This document shows positions 15,848-24,701 of a stretch of 64,000 nucleotides of DNA, piece after piece. Under the pieces are notes generated by a model. It did no database searches. It was not told the origin of the DNA and saw only the letters and a program-made list of their open reading frames with translations. How positions within the stretch are numbered: position 1 is the stretch's first letter; each line of letters begins with the position of its first letter. Source of the stretch: Arthrobacter castelli DSM 16402 (GTDB lineage: Bacteria > Actinomycetota > Actinomycetes > Actinomycetales > Micrococcaceae); contig NZ_AUMN01000020.1 of assembly GCF_000430705.1 (NCBI RefSeq), positions 1 to 64,000 on the forward strand, given 5' to 3'. The position numbers were made by a program, and so were the translations under genes.

Positions 15848-16666
15848 GTGGCCATACCAGCATCCGTTCCTGAAAGCCGCCTACCTATGCTTATTACTTT
15901 GGCCCAGATGGACTCAGGCCCCGACATCGCGCAGAACCTGGATCGGATTGAGCAGCTGACCGGGGATGCTGCGCGGGCCGGGGCACGGATGATCGTGTTC
16001 CCCGAATATGCGGTGTATGAGAAACCGCGGGTGGACAGCAGTTTTGTCGCGAGTGCCGAACCGGCAGACGGCCCTGTGGCGAGAAGGCTCGCTGATATCG
16101 CAATGCGGTACCAGTTGGTGCTAGTGGCCGGGATTGTCGAAAGTTCCGACGAACCAGACCGCGCTTACAACACCATTCTTGCGCTCGGGCCCGACGGCGA
16201 CCGTCTCGCCCTGTACCGGAAGATTCACCTTTTCGACAGCCAAGGGCTTCAGGAATCCCAATACATCAAGCCAGCGGAGGACCTTCGCCCGGTGACATTC
16301 GCCGTCGACGGGACGGTGTTTGGGATTCTCACCTGCTACGATCTGCGGTTTCCCTCGCTCGCCAGTTCCATCACCGCTGCTGGGGCGGAGGTGCTGCTTG
16401 CGCCGTCAGCGTGGGTTCCCGGCCCGAGCAAGAGCGATCAATGGAACGTTCTGACAAGGGCACGTGCCATGGACAACGGCGCCTTCGTGGTGGCAGTGTC
16501 ACAGGCAGCTCCGGTTTCCATCGGCTCCAGTCTGGTGGCCGACCCGATGGGTGTGGTGATAACGCAGTGCAATACAGGGGCAACGAGCCACACGATCGAT
16601 CTGCCCCTGGAACGTGTTGCCGAGGCCCGGCGGCTGCTTCCGCTAGCCCTGCAACACCGAGTATGA
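15848..16666 (+). CDS. Carbon-nitrogen hydrolase (nitrilase superfamily), second copy
   Basis: A 272-residue enzyme with the nitrilase-superfamily triad Glu53 (VFPEYAV), Lys125 (YRKIHLFD) and Cys163 (TCYDLRFPS). The YRKIHLFD and CYDLRFP motifs place it near the omega-amidase/deaminated-glutathione amidase branch, distinct from the first copy. GTG at 15848 overlaps the permease stop region; the conserved first strand (MLITLAQMDSG) begins at an ATG at 15887, which is an equally good start. Two different amidases in one operon suggest sequential or parallel hydrolysis of C-N bonds in one substrate class. Confidence 0.88.
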   Translation: MAIPASVPESRLPMLITLAQMDSGPDIAQNLDRIEQLTGDAARAGARMIVFPEYAVYEKPRVDSSFVASAEPADGPVARRLADIAMRYQLVLVAGIVESSDEPDRAYNTILALGPDGDRLALYRKIHLFDSQGLQESQYIKPAEDLRPVTFAVDGTVFGILTCYDLRFPSLASSITAAGAEVLLAPSAWVPGPSKSDQWNVLTRARAMDNGAFVVAVSQAAPVSIGSSLVADPMGVVITQCNTGATSHTIDLPLERVAEARRLLPLALQHRV

Positions 16667-17613
16667 GGGACATTCACAACGTGAATTCGACACAACCAAC
16701 GTGGTACAGCGCCGAAGACACAGTCGAGCGGGCCTCGCCTCGCATCGCGCGGCGGTTGATTGAACGCGCTCTGCTCGACGGGTTCGATCCCGCAACCGAT
16801 CCGGGACGTATCAATATTCCGGCCGGAGCGGGCCACCTGCTGATCATGCCCTCGACTCTCGGCGACTGGGTCGGGACCAAGGTGGCATCCGTGGCGCCGG
16901 GCAATCCGGACAAGGGACTGCCGAGGATTCAGGCGACCTACGTGTTGCTGGATGCGGAGACGCTGACGACGGCGGCGCTGATGGATGGCTCGGCACTGAC
17001 CACCCTGCGAACGCCGGCGGTCTCTGCGGTCGCGGCGGACAAGCTGGCCGCGCCGGACGCCGCTCAGCTGACTGTTTTTGGCACCGGGCCTCAGGCGTTG
17101 GCTCACATTGTTGCGTTCGCCGATATTCGTGAGCTGTCGCGGATCACGGTGGTGGGACGTAACCCTGGAAAGGTCGGTTCCGTCGTGGACGAGACCGCGA
17201 AGCTGGGGCTACCGGTGGAAGCAGGCCGCGCCGAGGACATCGCCGAGGCGGACATCGTCGTCTGCGCCACGTCGGCGGCGGAGCCGCTCTTCGACGGCGC
17301 GGGCGTGAAGGGCGGCGCGTGCGTGGTCGCGATGGGCTCACACGAGACAGGCCGCCGCGAACTGGACAGCGGACTGATGGGGCGCTCGCAGGTGGTGGTC
17401 GAGGATGCTGCCGCGGCGTTGCGCGAGGCCGGCGATGTGGTGATGGCAGTCGACGACGGGGCCCTGGCAGCGGGGAAGCTGGTGACTCTGCGCGATGTGG
17501 TGACTGGCGCCGTCGCACGCCGTGACGACAGGCCCAATGTCTTCAAGGGCGTGGGGATGTCCTGGCAGGATCTGGCCGTCGCCGTCGGCGTGATTGAGGC
17601 GGACTTTCAGTAG
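16663..17613 (+). CDS. Ornithine cyclodeaminase/mu-crystallin family protein
   Basis: A 316-residue NAD(P)-binding protein. The N-terminal substrate domain (LIMPSTLGDWVGTKVASVAPGN) precedes a Rossmann domain with FGTGPQALAHI and VVGRNPGKV. Family members include ornithine cyclodeaminase, alanine dehydrogenase and ketimine reductases. The ATG at 16663 overlaps the preceding stop (ATGA), so it is translationally coupled to the second nitrilase. In this operon it could deaminate, or reduce, an amino acid or cyclic imine released by the hydrolases. The usual ornithine-binding residues cannot be confirmed by eye. Confidence 0.85.
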   Translation: MRDIHNVNSTQPTWYSAEDTVERASPRIARRLIERALLDGFDPATDPGRINIPAGAGHLLIMPSTLGDWVGTKVASVAPGNPDKGLPRIQATYVLLDAETLTTAALMDGSALTTLRTPAVSAVAADKLAAPDAAQLTVFGTGPQALAHIVAFADIRELSRITVVGRNPGKVGSVVDETAKLGLPVEAGRAEDIAEADIVVCATSAAEPLFDGAGVKGGACVVAMGSHETGRRELDSGLMGRSQVVVEDAAAALREAGDVVMAVDDGALAAGKLVTLRDVVTGAVARRDDRPNVFKGVGMSWQDLAVAVGVIEADFQ

Positions 17614-17680
17614 GGGGCGGGGCGGGCAACCACATGAACTGGAGTCAAGAGGCCGGTGCCGATTGCCAGTTATTGTGCGC

Positions 17681-17712
17681 CAACTATAGTTACTCATCAG
17701 CTACTTTAGTTG
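17681..17712. promoter_or_regulatory. Orphan inverted repeat upstream of the two-component genes
   Basis: CAACTATAGTTACT (17681-17694) and AGCTACTTTAGTTG (17699-17712) are inverted with 11 of 14 arm positions matching and a CATC spacer. The AT-rich CAACTAWAGT core resembles operators of MarR-type regulators. No MarR gene is present in the window, and the site is about 160 bp before the response regulator. The rest of 17614-17869 shows nothing clear. Confidence 0.4.
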
Positions 17713-17869
17713 CTTGAGTCCTCATGGGCGGCGAGCGACGGCGGATCCCGCAGGAATGATACCGAACAATAGGCCGACCACTCGCTGGCGTACCGGTCCG
17801 TAAACCTTCACAAGTCCTCCACATGTCACCCCCACAACGGCCAGCACGCCCGCTTGTAGGCTCGAAAGC

Positions 17870-18565
17870 ATGACGGAAGAAAAGGGGACCACCCGCAGGC
17901 TGCTGGTTGTCGAGGACGACGTAACGATCAATCAGGCGTTGGCCGACCGGCTGACCGCCGAGGGGTTCGAGGTCTTCAGCGCCTTTGACGGCCCCGGCGC
18001 CATCACCGCTTTCGACGAGCACGAACCGGACCTCGTGCTGCTGGACGTGATGCTCCCGGGGTTCGACGGGCTGGAGGTGTGCCGGCGGATCCAGGCGAAG
18101 CGGCCGGTCCCGGTGCTGATGCTCACCGCCAAAGTCGATGAGACCGACGTGCTCGTCGGGCTGGGTGTTGGTGCCGACGACTATGTGGTCAAGCCGTTCC
18201 GGATGCGCGAGGTGGTGGCCCGGGTCCAGGCGCTGCTGCGGCGGGTCGACCGAGCCGTTGAGCTGGCCGCCGCCAATCAGCCTGCGCTGACGGTTGGCGA
18301 TCTCGTCCTTGAGCGTTCCACCCGCAGGGTGCAGGTCGCCGAAGCTGAGGTGCATCTGACCCCATTGGAGTTCGACCTCCTGGCGATGCTCGCCGAGCGG
18401 CCCGGCGCCGTGCACAGCCGCGAAGCCCTGATGACCGAGGTCTGGGGGTGGGCCGATGCCCGCGGCACCCGCACCTTGGACAGCCACGTGAAGTCGCTGC
18501 GCGCGAAGGTCGGCGCCTCGCGGGTGCGCACCGTCCACGGCGTCGGCTATGCGCTGGAGAACTGA
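17870..18565 (+). CDS. OmpR/PhoB-family response regulator
   Basis: A 231-residue response regulator. The receiver domain has the acidic pocket (VVEDD, residues 13-17), the phosphoacceptor Asp59 in LVLLDVMLPG, and the switch motifs LTAKVDE and VVKPF. The C-terminal winged helix is of the OmpR type (HLTPLEFDLLAMLAERPGAV, then LDSHVKSLRAKVG, TVHGVGYALE). It is followed at once by the sensor kinase gene, whose ribosome binding site lies within the 3' end of this gene. It should bind direct-repeat DNA sites when phosphorylated; its targets are not evident. Confidence 0.93.
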   Translation: MTEEKGTTRRLLVVEDDVTINQALADRLTAEGFEVFSAFDGPGAITAFDEHEPDLVLLDVMLPGFDGLEVCRRIQAKRPVPVLMLTAKVDETDVLVGLGVGADDYVVKPFRMREVVARVQALLRRVDRAVELAAANQPALTVGDLVLERSTRRVQVAEAEVHLTPLEFDLLAMLAERPGAVHSREALMTEVWGWADARGTRTLDSHVKSLRAKVGASRVRTVHGVGYALEN

Positions 18566-18566
18566 G

Positions 18567-21242
18567 ATGGCCGAACGCCCCTCGCGCACCACCCGTCCGC
18601 TGGATGGGGTGGCATCGATCAAGTTCAAGATCGGCCTACTCGTCGCGCTCAGCATTATGGCCGCCGTCGTGATGCTGCAAGTGGGCATCCGGGCCGGGGT
18701 GCCCGGCTGGCTGACGCTGCCGGTCACGCTCGCCGCGGCGCTGGGGGTCACGCAGTGGCTGGCGCGCGGGATGACCGCGCCGCTGCGGGAGATGACCCGG
18801 GCGGCGGGCCGGATGGCAACCGGCGACCATTCGGTCCGCGTCACTGCCACCTCGGCCGACGAGGTGGGGCGGCTGGCGCGAGCATTCAACACCATGACAG
18901 GCGAGCTGGCCACGGTGGACCAGCAGCGCCGGCAGTTGTTGACAACGGTGTCCCACGAGCTGCGCACCCCCTTGGCCGCGCAGCGGGCGCTGCTGGAGAA
19001 CCTCGTCGATGGGGTGGTCAGGCCCGACGACGACGTGCTGCAGGGCGCGCTCACACAGTCCGAGCGGCTGAGCGCGCTGGTTGAAGACCTGCTCGACGTC
19101 GGGCGGGTCGACGGCGGAGCGGCACCACTGCGATATGCTCCCGTCCCCCTGGCGGAGCTGCTCGATCAAGCGGTTGCCGAGGCGGGGGTTGGCGGCCGGG
19201 CCGTGCGCTTCGAAACGTCCGTCGAGCCGCAGGACCTGGTGATCCAGGCGGATGCCGGGCGATTGGCCCAGGTCGTGGCCAACCTGCTGGACAATGCCGT
19301 CCGGCACAGCCCGCCCGACGGGCTCGTGCAGGTGCGTGCCATCGCCGAAGGTGATGACCGGTGGTCCCTTGAGGTCACCGATGAGGGCCCGGGGGTCCCG
19401 GCAGAAGATGCGCAGCGGGTGCTGACCCGGTTCGGGGTGGGCGACGATAGCAGCGGGGGTACCGGACTCGGCCTGGCCATCGCCAGCTGGGTCTGCCAGC
19501 TGCACGGCGGTTCCATCGAGGTGTTGCCACGCAGTGATGGGGCCGCGGGAGCGCGGATGCGCGCGTTGCTGCCACGCAATCCGGATCAAGGCCGTGGGAA
19601 AGATGCCGCTGCCGCCCGGGAGCCGGACGCCGGTCCGGAGCCCCGGCCAGCCCCTGGCGCCGCTCCGGAACCCCGACCAAACCATGCCACTGGCACTGAC
19701 CCTGAGGAGACCCACGTGACCGCTCATTCCGACGACGTCGCCCGGCCCGGCGGATCGACCATCGCGCTGCCGTCCTTCGCCAGCTCGCTGTTCGGCGACT
19801 ACTGGCCCGAGCGGGGATTGCGTACGGCGCCCGTGCCGCTCTACGCATCGATCGCGATCGGGCTGCTGGCCGCCGTCGTGCTGCCCTACCGCAACTTCGG
19901 ACTGGCGACCCTGCTGGTGCTGGTGGCGTCCGGGGCCCTGATGCTGACGCTGTCGGCCAACCGCCGTCGTCCGTGGACGGTGTTCTCCACCCTCCTGTGC
20001 CTCGGGCTGGGCTCGCTGGTGGTCTTGCGCGCCGCCGAATGGTTGGCCGTCCTTGCGGTGTTGGTTGCCGGGGTGCTTGTCACGACGTCGCTCACCGGCG
20101 CCAGGCGGCTGCCGCCGATGCTTGCGGGCGCGGCGTCCTGGGTGCTCAGCGGCATCCGGGGGCTGCCGCTGCTGCGCCGGACCTTGTCGGCCACCAGCCG
20201 GCACCGCATGCTGTGGCCGGTGCTGCGCACCGCGGCGATCTCGGTCGTGGCGCTGGTGGTCTTCGGCGGGCTGTTCGCCTCCGGGGACGCGGTGTTCGGC
20301 TCCTGGGTGTCCCGGGTGCTTCCCGATGTGGACATCGCCGACGGCCTCGTGTTGCGCGCCTTCGTGTGGTTCGTGATCGGCGGAGTGGTGCTTGCCGGGT
20401 GCTACCTGGCGCTCAACCCGCCGCGTGTCCATACCGTCGCGATGCCGCCGGCCCGGCCGGTGACCCGGACATGGGAGTGGATGGTGCCCGTCGGCGTCGT
20501 CATCGCCGTCTTCCTCACCTTCGTCGCGGCGCAGGCCTCTGCGATGTGGGGCGGCCACGCCTTCATCACGAGCACCACCGGACTGAGCTACGCCGAGTAT
20601 GTCCATCAGGGTTTCGCGCAATTGACCATCGCGACGGCGCTGACGCTGGCGACCATCGCGCTGGCCGTGCGCAAGGCGCCGCAGGCCGGCAAGCGGGACC
20701 AGTTGCTGTTGCGCATCGTGCTGGGAATCCTCTGTGCGCTCACCCTCGTGGTGGTGGCATCGGCGCTGTTCCGGATGGCGGTCTATCAGCAGGCCTACGG
20801 CTTCACGGTGCTGCGGGTTTTGGTTGATGCATTCGAGGTCTGGCTCGGCATCCTGGTGCTGCTGGTGATGGTGGCCGGCATACGGCTGTCCGGCTGGTGG
20901 CTGGCCCGGGTTGCGCTCGCCTCGGGGGCGGTGCTGCTGCTGGCGATTGGCTTGGCCAATCCCGAGGCGTGGGTGGCTCAGCAGAATATCGATCGCTATG
21001 AGGCAACCGGCAAGCTCGACCTTCAGTACCTCTCTACCCTTGGAGCGGATGCGACCCCGGTTATTGCAGAGGGACTGCCTGCCGAACTGGCACAGTGCGT
21101 GATCGCCCAACAGCCCGTCCCAGGAGCGAGCACTGACGATTGGCTGGCGTGGAATCTCGGAAGGGCCCGGGCTGAAGCTGTCCCCGCCTACGGTCCCGGG
21201 GAAGTGCCGGTAGGGTCGTGTCCCGACCAGATCGGGCAATAG
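18567..21242 (+). CDS. Sensor histidine kinase fused to a DUF4173/DUF4153-like membrane protein
   Basis: An 891-residue fusion. Residues about 1-345 are a complete kinase: two membrane helices, HAMP, H-box SHELRTPL with His130, N-box NLLDNAVRHS, G1 DEGPGV and G2 GTGLGLAI. A low-complexity Pro/Ala/Glu linker of about 40 residues follows. From about residue 400 the protein has roughly 11 membrane helices and ends in the DUF4173-type tail (GLANPEAWVAQQNIDRY, GKLDLQYLSTLGADA). Such domains are normally separate proteins. Inside the linker, GAGGAGACCCAC precedes an in-frame GTG (codon 384, position 19716), which looks like a preserved start of the membrane protein. The ATG at 18567 follows GGAG; the ATG at 18549 overlaps the regulator. 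Confidence 0.85.
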   Translation: MAERPSRTTRPLDGVASIKFKIGLLVALSIMAAVVMLQVGIRAGVPGWLTLPVTLAAALGVTQWLARGMTAPLREMTRAAGRMATGDHSVRVTATSADEVGRLARAFNTMTGELATVDQQRRQLLTTVSHELRTPLAAQRALLENLVDGVVRPDDDVLQGALTQSERLSALVEDLLDVGRVDGGAAPLRYAPVPLAELLDQAVAEAGVGGRAVRFETSVEPQDLVIQADAGRLAQVVANLLDNAVRHSPPDGLVQVRAIAEGDDRWSLEVTDEGPGVPAEDAQRVLTRFGVGDDSSGGTGLGLAIASWVCQLHGGSIEVLPRSDGAAGARMRALLPRNPDQGRGKDAAAAREPDAGPEPRPAPGAAPEPRPNHATGTDPEETHVTAHSDDVARPGGSTIALPSFASSLFGDYWPERGLRTAPVPLYASIAIGLLAAVVLPYRNFGLATLLVLVASGALMLTLSANRRRPWTVFSTLLCLGLGSLVVLRAAEWLAVLAVLVAGVLVTTSLTGARRLPPMLAGAASWVLSGIRGLPLLRRTLSATSRHRMLWPVLRTAAISVVALVVFGGLFASGDAVFGSWVSRVLPDVDIADGLVLRAFVWFVIGGVVLAGCYLALNPPRVHTVAMPPARPVTRTWEWMVPVGVVIAVFLTFVAAQASAMWGGHAFITSTTGLSYAEYVHQGFAQLTIATALTLATIALAVRKAPQAGKRDQLLLRIVLGILCALTLVVVASALFRMAVYQQAYGFTVLRVLVDAFEVWLGILVLLVMVAGIRLSGWWLARVALASGAVLLLAIGLANPEAWVAQQNIDRYEATGKLDLQYLSTLGADATPVIAEGLPAELAQCVIAQQPVPGASTDDWLAWNLGRARAEAVPAYGPGEVPVGSCPDQIGQ

Positions 21243-21313
21243 CGGCGCCGCGCGTGAGCTGCATCGGTCGTAGCAAGGTGCACGCCACTGTCGTCCGGCG
21301 GGCTTACAAGCGC

Positions 21314-22210
21314 TCAGTCCCCGATTAGCCGCTGACCATTGGACCAGCACACCGCCCGCAACCAGTCGTCGTCGAGCCCTGGCTCCTGCTCGCGGAGCCG
21401 TTCAAGGGATTTGAGCTGGTGGGCATAGGAGTAGGGGATGTTCGGAAAGTCGCTGCCCAGCATGATCCGGTCGCCCAGGTCAGCCAGCCGGGGGAGCAGC
21501 TCCGTCGGGAAGGGCGCCACGTCTTCGAAGAAGTCGGTGAAGGCCATGGTGGTGTCCAGGTGCACCCGCGGGTAACGGTCGGCGAGGTCGAGGAACTCGG
21601 CATATTCGGGTGCGCCAAGATGGGCGACGACGGCGGTCAGATTCGGGTGCCGGCGCAGCACTCCTTCGAGTTTGTCCGGCCCGGTCGCGCCTCCGCGCGG
21701 GACCGGGCCGGAACCGATGTGGATGACGACGGGAACCCCGGCTTCGGCGAGGAGCCCCCACGCCTCGTCCAGTATCGGTTCGCGCAGGTCGAACCCGCCG
21801 ACTTGGGGGTGCAGCTTGAACACCCGGGCGCCCCGGTCGAGGGCGGAGCGGACCTGATGCACCACACCGTCCTCGGGAAAGAACGTGGCACTGGGGACGC
21901 AGTCCGGATTCTCCTCGGACAGGTCGAGTGCGAATTCGGTGAGGTCGGCGGCCATGCCGGGCTTGTGCGCATACGTCAGCGCGGTGAAGCGGCGGATACC
22001 CAGTCGCCGCAGGTGGGCCAGTCTCGCGTCCTGGTCCCAGCGGTAGTTAATCGGCCAGGGCCGCCCGATCAGCGGGCCGGCGTCGTCGAAATGGGCCCAT
22101 ACCCGCCGCATCATCCGATCGGGCAGGAAGTGGGTATGAATATCGATCAACCCGGGCAGGCCGAGCCGCTGCCACCAGGCAGGCACGTCGTCGTCGGTCA
22201 GTGGCTCCAC
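21314..22210 (-). CDS. Amidohydrolase-family protein (amidohydrolase_2/ACMSD-like)
   Basis: A 298-residue TIM-barrel metal hydrolase. The first metal site is IDIHTHFLPD; further ligands lie in VIHIGSG, VVAHLGAPEY and the closing Asp in MLGSDFPNIPYSY. The pattern matches the amidohydrolase_2 group, which includes decarboxylases of aromatic or lactone compounds and lactonases. The start is taken as GTG at 22210 with GAAAGG upstream, giving a normal length; the frame stays open to 22297 but that part is Arg/Pro rich and unlike the family. It is a single gene between the kinase fusion and the M14 peptidase. Confidence 0.82.
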   Translation of the reverse strand: MEPLTDDDVPAWWQRLGLPGLIDIHTHFLPDRMMRRVWAHFDDAGPLIGRPWPINYRWDQDARLAHLRRLGIRRFTALTYAHKPGMAADLTEFALDLSEENPDCVPSATFFPEDGVVHQVRSALDRGARVFKLHPQVGGFDLREPILDEAWGLLAEAGVPVVIHIGSGPVPRGGATGPDKLEGVLRRHPNLTAVVAHLGAPEYAEFLDLADRYPRVHLDTTMAFTDFFEDVAPFPTELLPRLADLGDRIMLGSDFPNIPYSYAHQLKSLERLREQEPGLDDDWLRAVCWSNGQRLIGD

Positions 22211-22453
22211 GTAGTCAGCGGCCTTTCGAGCTGGGTATCCTGGCGCCGGTTTCGGCCATATTCCTCGACGTCGACCATGCCACGTTTGCGCCAGCAATCC
22301 AACTGCTCCCGGCTGCCGGCGAAATGTAACACCACTTCCTGCGTGCGTCCAGAGTCAGGCGCGATACTGGTTTCTTTTCCGCCGTTTTCATTGACGCGCC
22401 TTGGTCCCACTGTGACGCTTGGGTTGTCCCAATCACTCGACACTGGAGTCATC

Positions 22454-23614
22454 GTGAAATTTTTGAATAGATCGAATCCGTCGAAGACAACCACCGGGCC
22501 GGGGAGGAAACGGCTGCTGGCCGCAGCTGCCGCCGTCGCACTGCTGCCGATGGGTCTTATGGGCAGTGCAGCCGCGGATCCGCAGAGCAATCCCAATGGT
22601 CCGTGGGGAGATTCCAACCTCGCCGCCATACATAGCTACGAGCAGTTATGGTCCACTTTGGAGACGCTTGAGCACCGCGCCAAGGGCGCGTTCGACCTGT
22701 CGCCGGCGCCGCTGACCAGCAATACGGGCCGGGAGATTCCCGTCGTCACAATTGGCGACGGCCCGCGGTCGATTATGTACATCGCCAGCCAGCACGGCGA
22801 CGAGTTTGTGGTCTCCGAGTCGATGATTAACATTATCCGCAATATCAGCGGCAATAACCCGACGGCGAAGAAAATCCGCAACGAGGTCACGATCACGATT
22901 GTGCCCCGTGTCAACGTCGACGGCTTCGACGCCGATGTCACCGACGCATCCGGTGCCACGACGCCGTGGCGGCAGAACTACGATCCGACCTGCGAAATCG
23001 CATGCGATGCCTTCTATGAGGAGGGCCGCGGATACGACATCAACCGTTTCCACTCCTACAGCGACAATGCCTACGACCACCCCTATGTACCGGGCGATGA
23101 CAATCTGAACCCGGTGCCTGAAGCGATCGCGATGCGGCTGCTGTGGGAAGAGCGCCAGCCGGAACTGGTGATGGATTTCCACCACCAAGGTTCCTACGTG
23201 GACGATGAAGGCCGGCTGATCACGGCGTCGACCATGTGGCCTAATGCCTTGGAAGAGGCCGAGAACCTCGGCATCTCCGAGGAGTTCGCGGACACCATTG
23301 TGCGGTCGAAGAAGGCAGTATCGGTGCTGCTGCAGGAACTGGATCAGTATGGCTACGCGAACGTCACCAGGTATCCGAGCACCACGACGCCGGGCATCGC
23401 GCGTAACGCCTACGGCCTGTTGGGGTCCGCATCGGTGCTATTCGAGATGCGCGGCGGCATCGGAGCCAAGTCCAACGGCTACATCACGAAGACCGCAGAG
23501 AGGGCCGGCATGTCCGTGCTGGAAGCCGTGGCCGATGGCGAATGGCTGACCGCAAGCCTTGAACCGGTCGAGAACATCAGGGAGCGGGGTGAACGCATTT
23601 CGGATCCTCACTAA
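22454..23614 (+). CDS. Secreted M14-family zinc carboxypeptidase
   Basis: A 386-residue secreted protein. A long signal peptide with a basic start (GPGRKR) and a hydrophobic core ending in GSAAAD is followed by an M14 domain. Zinc ligands are His114 and Glu117 in QHGDE, with the third ligand in DFHHQG (His243 or His244); the catalytic Glu331 lies in LFEMRGG. Unusual for the family, Cys residues occur only as a pair (PTCEIACDAFY), probably a disulfide. The start is GTG at 22454 with GGAG six bases upstream. It should trim peptides or remove C-terminal residues outside the cell. The 243 bp upstream show no other clear gene. Confidence 0.85.
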   Translation: MKFLNRSNPSKTTTGPGRKRLLAAAAAVALLPMGLMGSAAADPQSNPNGPWGDSNLAAIHSYEQLWSTLETLEHRAKGAFDLSPAPLTSNTGREIPVVTIGDGPRSIMYIASQHGDEFVVSESMINIIRNISGNNPTAKKIRNEVTITIVPRVNVDGFDADVTDASGATTPWRQNYDPTCEIACDAFYEEGRGYDINRFHSYSDNAYDHPYVPGDDNLNPVPEAIAMRLLWEERQPELVMDFHHQGSYVDDEGRLITASTMWPNALEEAENLGISEEFADTIVRSKKAVSVLLQELDQYGYANVTRYPSTTTPGIARNAYGLLGSASVLFEMRGGIGAKSNGYITKTAERAGMSVLEAVADGEWLTASLEPVENIRERGERISDPH

Positions 23615-23633
23615 TCACACATAACTGAGGTGG

Positions 23634-23668
23634 AGCGGGTCTCGCGGCAAACTGTTGCGGGGCCCGCT
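23634..23668. terminator. Hairpin between convergent peptidase and methyltransferase genes
   Basis: AGCGGG (23634-23639) pairs with CCCGCT (23663-23668), with further inner pairing between GCAA and TTGC around a short loop. It lies in the 70-bp space between two convergent stops, so it can serve as a terminator for both genes. There is no T-tract, as is common in high-GC actinobacteria. Confidence 0.5.
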
Positions 23669-23684
23669 GCTGTGTTGATCACGA

Positions 23685-24440
23685 CTAGCCTCGGGGGCGC
23701 CCGAGAGCGTACCGGAAAGCATTGTTAAGGTGGTAGCTCCCGCTCCGGGTGCGGAAGGGGCGGGCTGCCTCGACGACCGTGGGGGCCTCGGCCTCGATGG
23801 CGGAAGGGTCCTCACCCAGCAGCACTGCGCTGACGAGGTCATTGTCGTCGGCCGCGGCCCACGGGACGTCGATGAGTCCTGAGGAGACGACGTCGAGCTG
23901 TCCGTCCGCGAGTAGTTGTTGCAGGCCACCGGGCAGACGCAGGTCGCCGTCGGGAAGGGGCTCCTCTCCTGCGGCGCGTGCGACGGCGTTTTCGATGGTG
24001 TTCAGGTCGTTGCGGTCGTCCTCTGCCCAGTTGGATATCGCGATGTATCCGCCAGGCTTGACGACTCGGGCCATTTCAGCGAGGGCGTCGAGCGTATCGT
24101 CGGCGAACTGCAGCGCGTTGATGGATGTCACCAAGTCGAACGAAGCATCGGGCCATGGAAGATGTTCCGCCGAGCCGACCCGTAGATCGGTGTTGGGCAC
24201 TCTGGTGCGGGCAAGTTCGACCATGCCGGTGGCCGGGTCGATGCCGGCGGTGGAGGTGCCGAGCTTGTCCAGGTGGGCGAGCAGATCGCCGCTGCCGCAT
24301 CCGACGTCGAGCACGACCGTACCCGGGCCGGCGCCGCTGGCATCGACCACGGCTCGCCAGACCGGCTCGGCGAAGCCGCCCCACAACTCGGCCCAGCCGC
24401 TCGCCACCGCCGACCAGCCCTGAGGGTCGCCGCCGTTCAT
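23685..24440 (-). CDS. Class I SAM-dependent methyltransferase
   Basis: A 251-residue Rossmann-fold methyltransferase. Motif I is VLDVGCGSGDLLAHL (residues about 42-56), motif II contains GIDPATGM, and motif IV contains DASFDLVTSINALQFADD, followed by VKPGGYIAISNW. The pattern fits the Methyltransf_11/UbiE-like group that methylates small molecules. The N-terminal WSAVASGWAELWGGF helix is typical. Flanking genes give no pathway, and the methyl acceptor is unknown. Confidence 0.88.
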   Translation of the reverse strand: MNGGDPQGWSAVASGWAELWGGFAEPVWRAVVDASGAGPGTVVLDVGCGSGDLLAHLDKLGTSTAGIDPATGMVELARTRVPNTDLRVGSAEHLPWPDASFDLVTSINALQFADDTLDALAEMARVVKPGGYIAISNWAEDDRNDLNTIENAVARAAGEEPLPDGDLRLPGGLQQLLADGQLDVVSSGLIDVPWAAADDNDLVSAVLLGEDPSAIEAEAPTVVEAARPFRTRSGSYHLNNAFRYALGRPRG

Positions 24441-24634
24441 CGGAACCCCGACTGCCGGGACACCCTCACCTTGGGCAGCCGGGCGGGATCATTACGCTCC
24501 ATGGTTCTGAGTCTGCCAGAGAAGGCCCCTGCATCATGGAACGGCCCGCCGGCGCCGCCCTCTCAGTGAGGCCTGAAACTGTCTGCCCGATTGCTCGGTT
24601 GGGATTGCGCGGGATGTGGTCGCCTTGACGGTGC

Positions 24635-24640
24635 TATATT
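24635..24640 (+). promoter_or_regulatory. Extended -10 promoter candidate for the esterase gene
   Basis: TGCTATATT contains a TG motif one base before TATATT, an extended -10 element that needs little -35 contact. It lies about 60 bp upstream of the GTG at 24702, in the 261-bp gap after the methyltransferase gene. No other structure was seen in that gap. Confidence 0.4.
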
Positions 24641-24701
24641 AACTTCCAGCGTCGCGTGTCGATGGCGGACAGCGTCAGGCATGGAGGCGTGGTAGTGAAA
24701 G

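Noticed and set aside
18636-21350. Very long minus-strand open frame (about 900 codons) opposite the kinase fusion
   Set aside because: It is rich in Gln, His, Arg and Pro, has no domain, and mirrors a GC-rich gene with clear kinase motifs on the plus strand; it is a codon-bias shadow.
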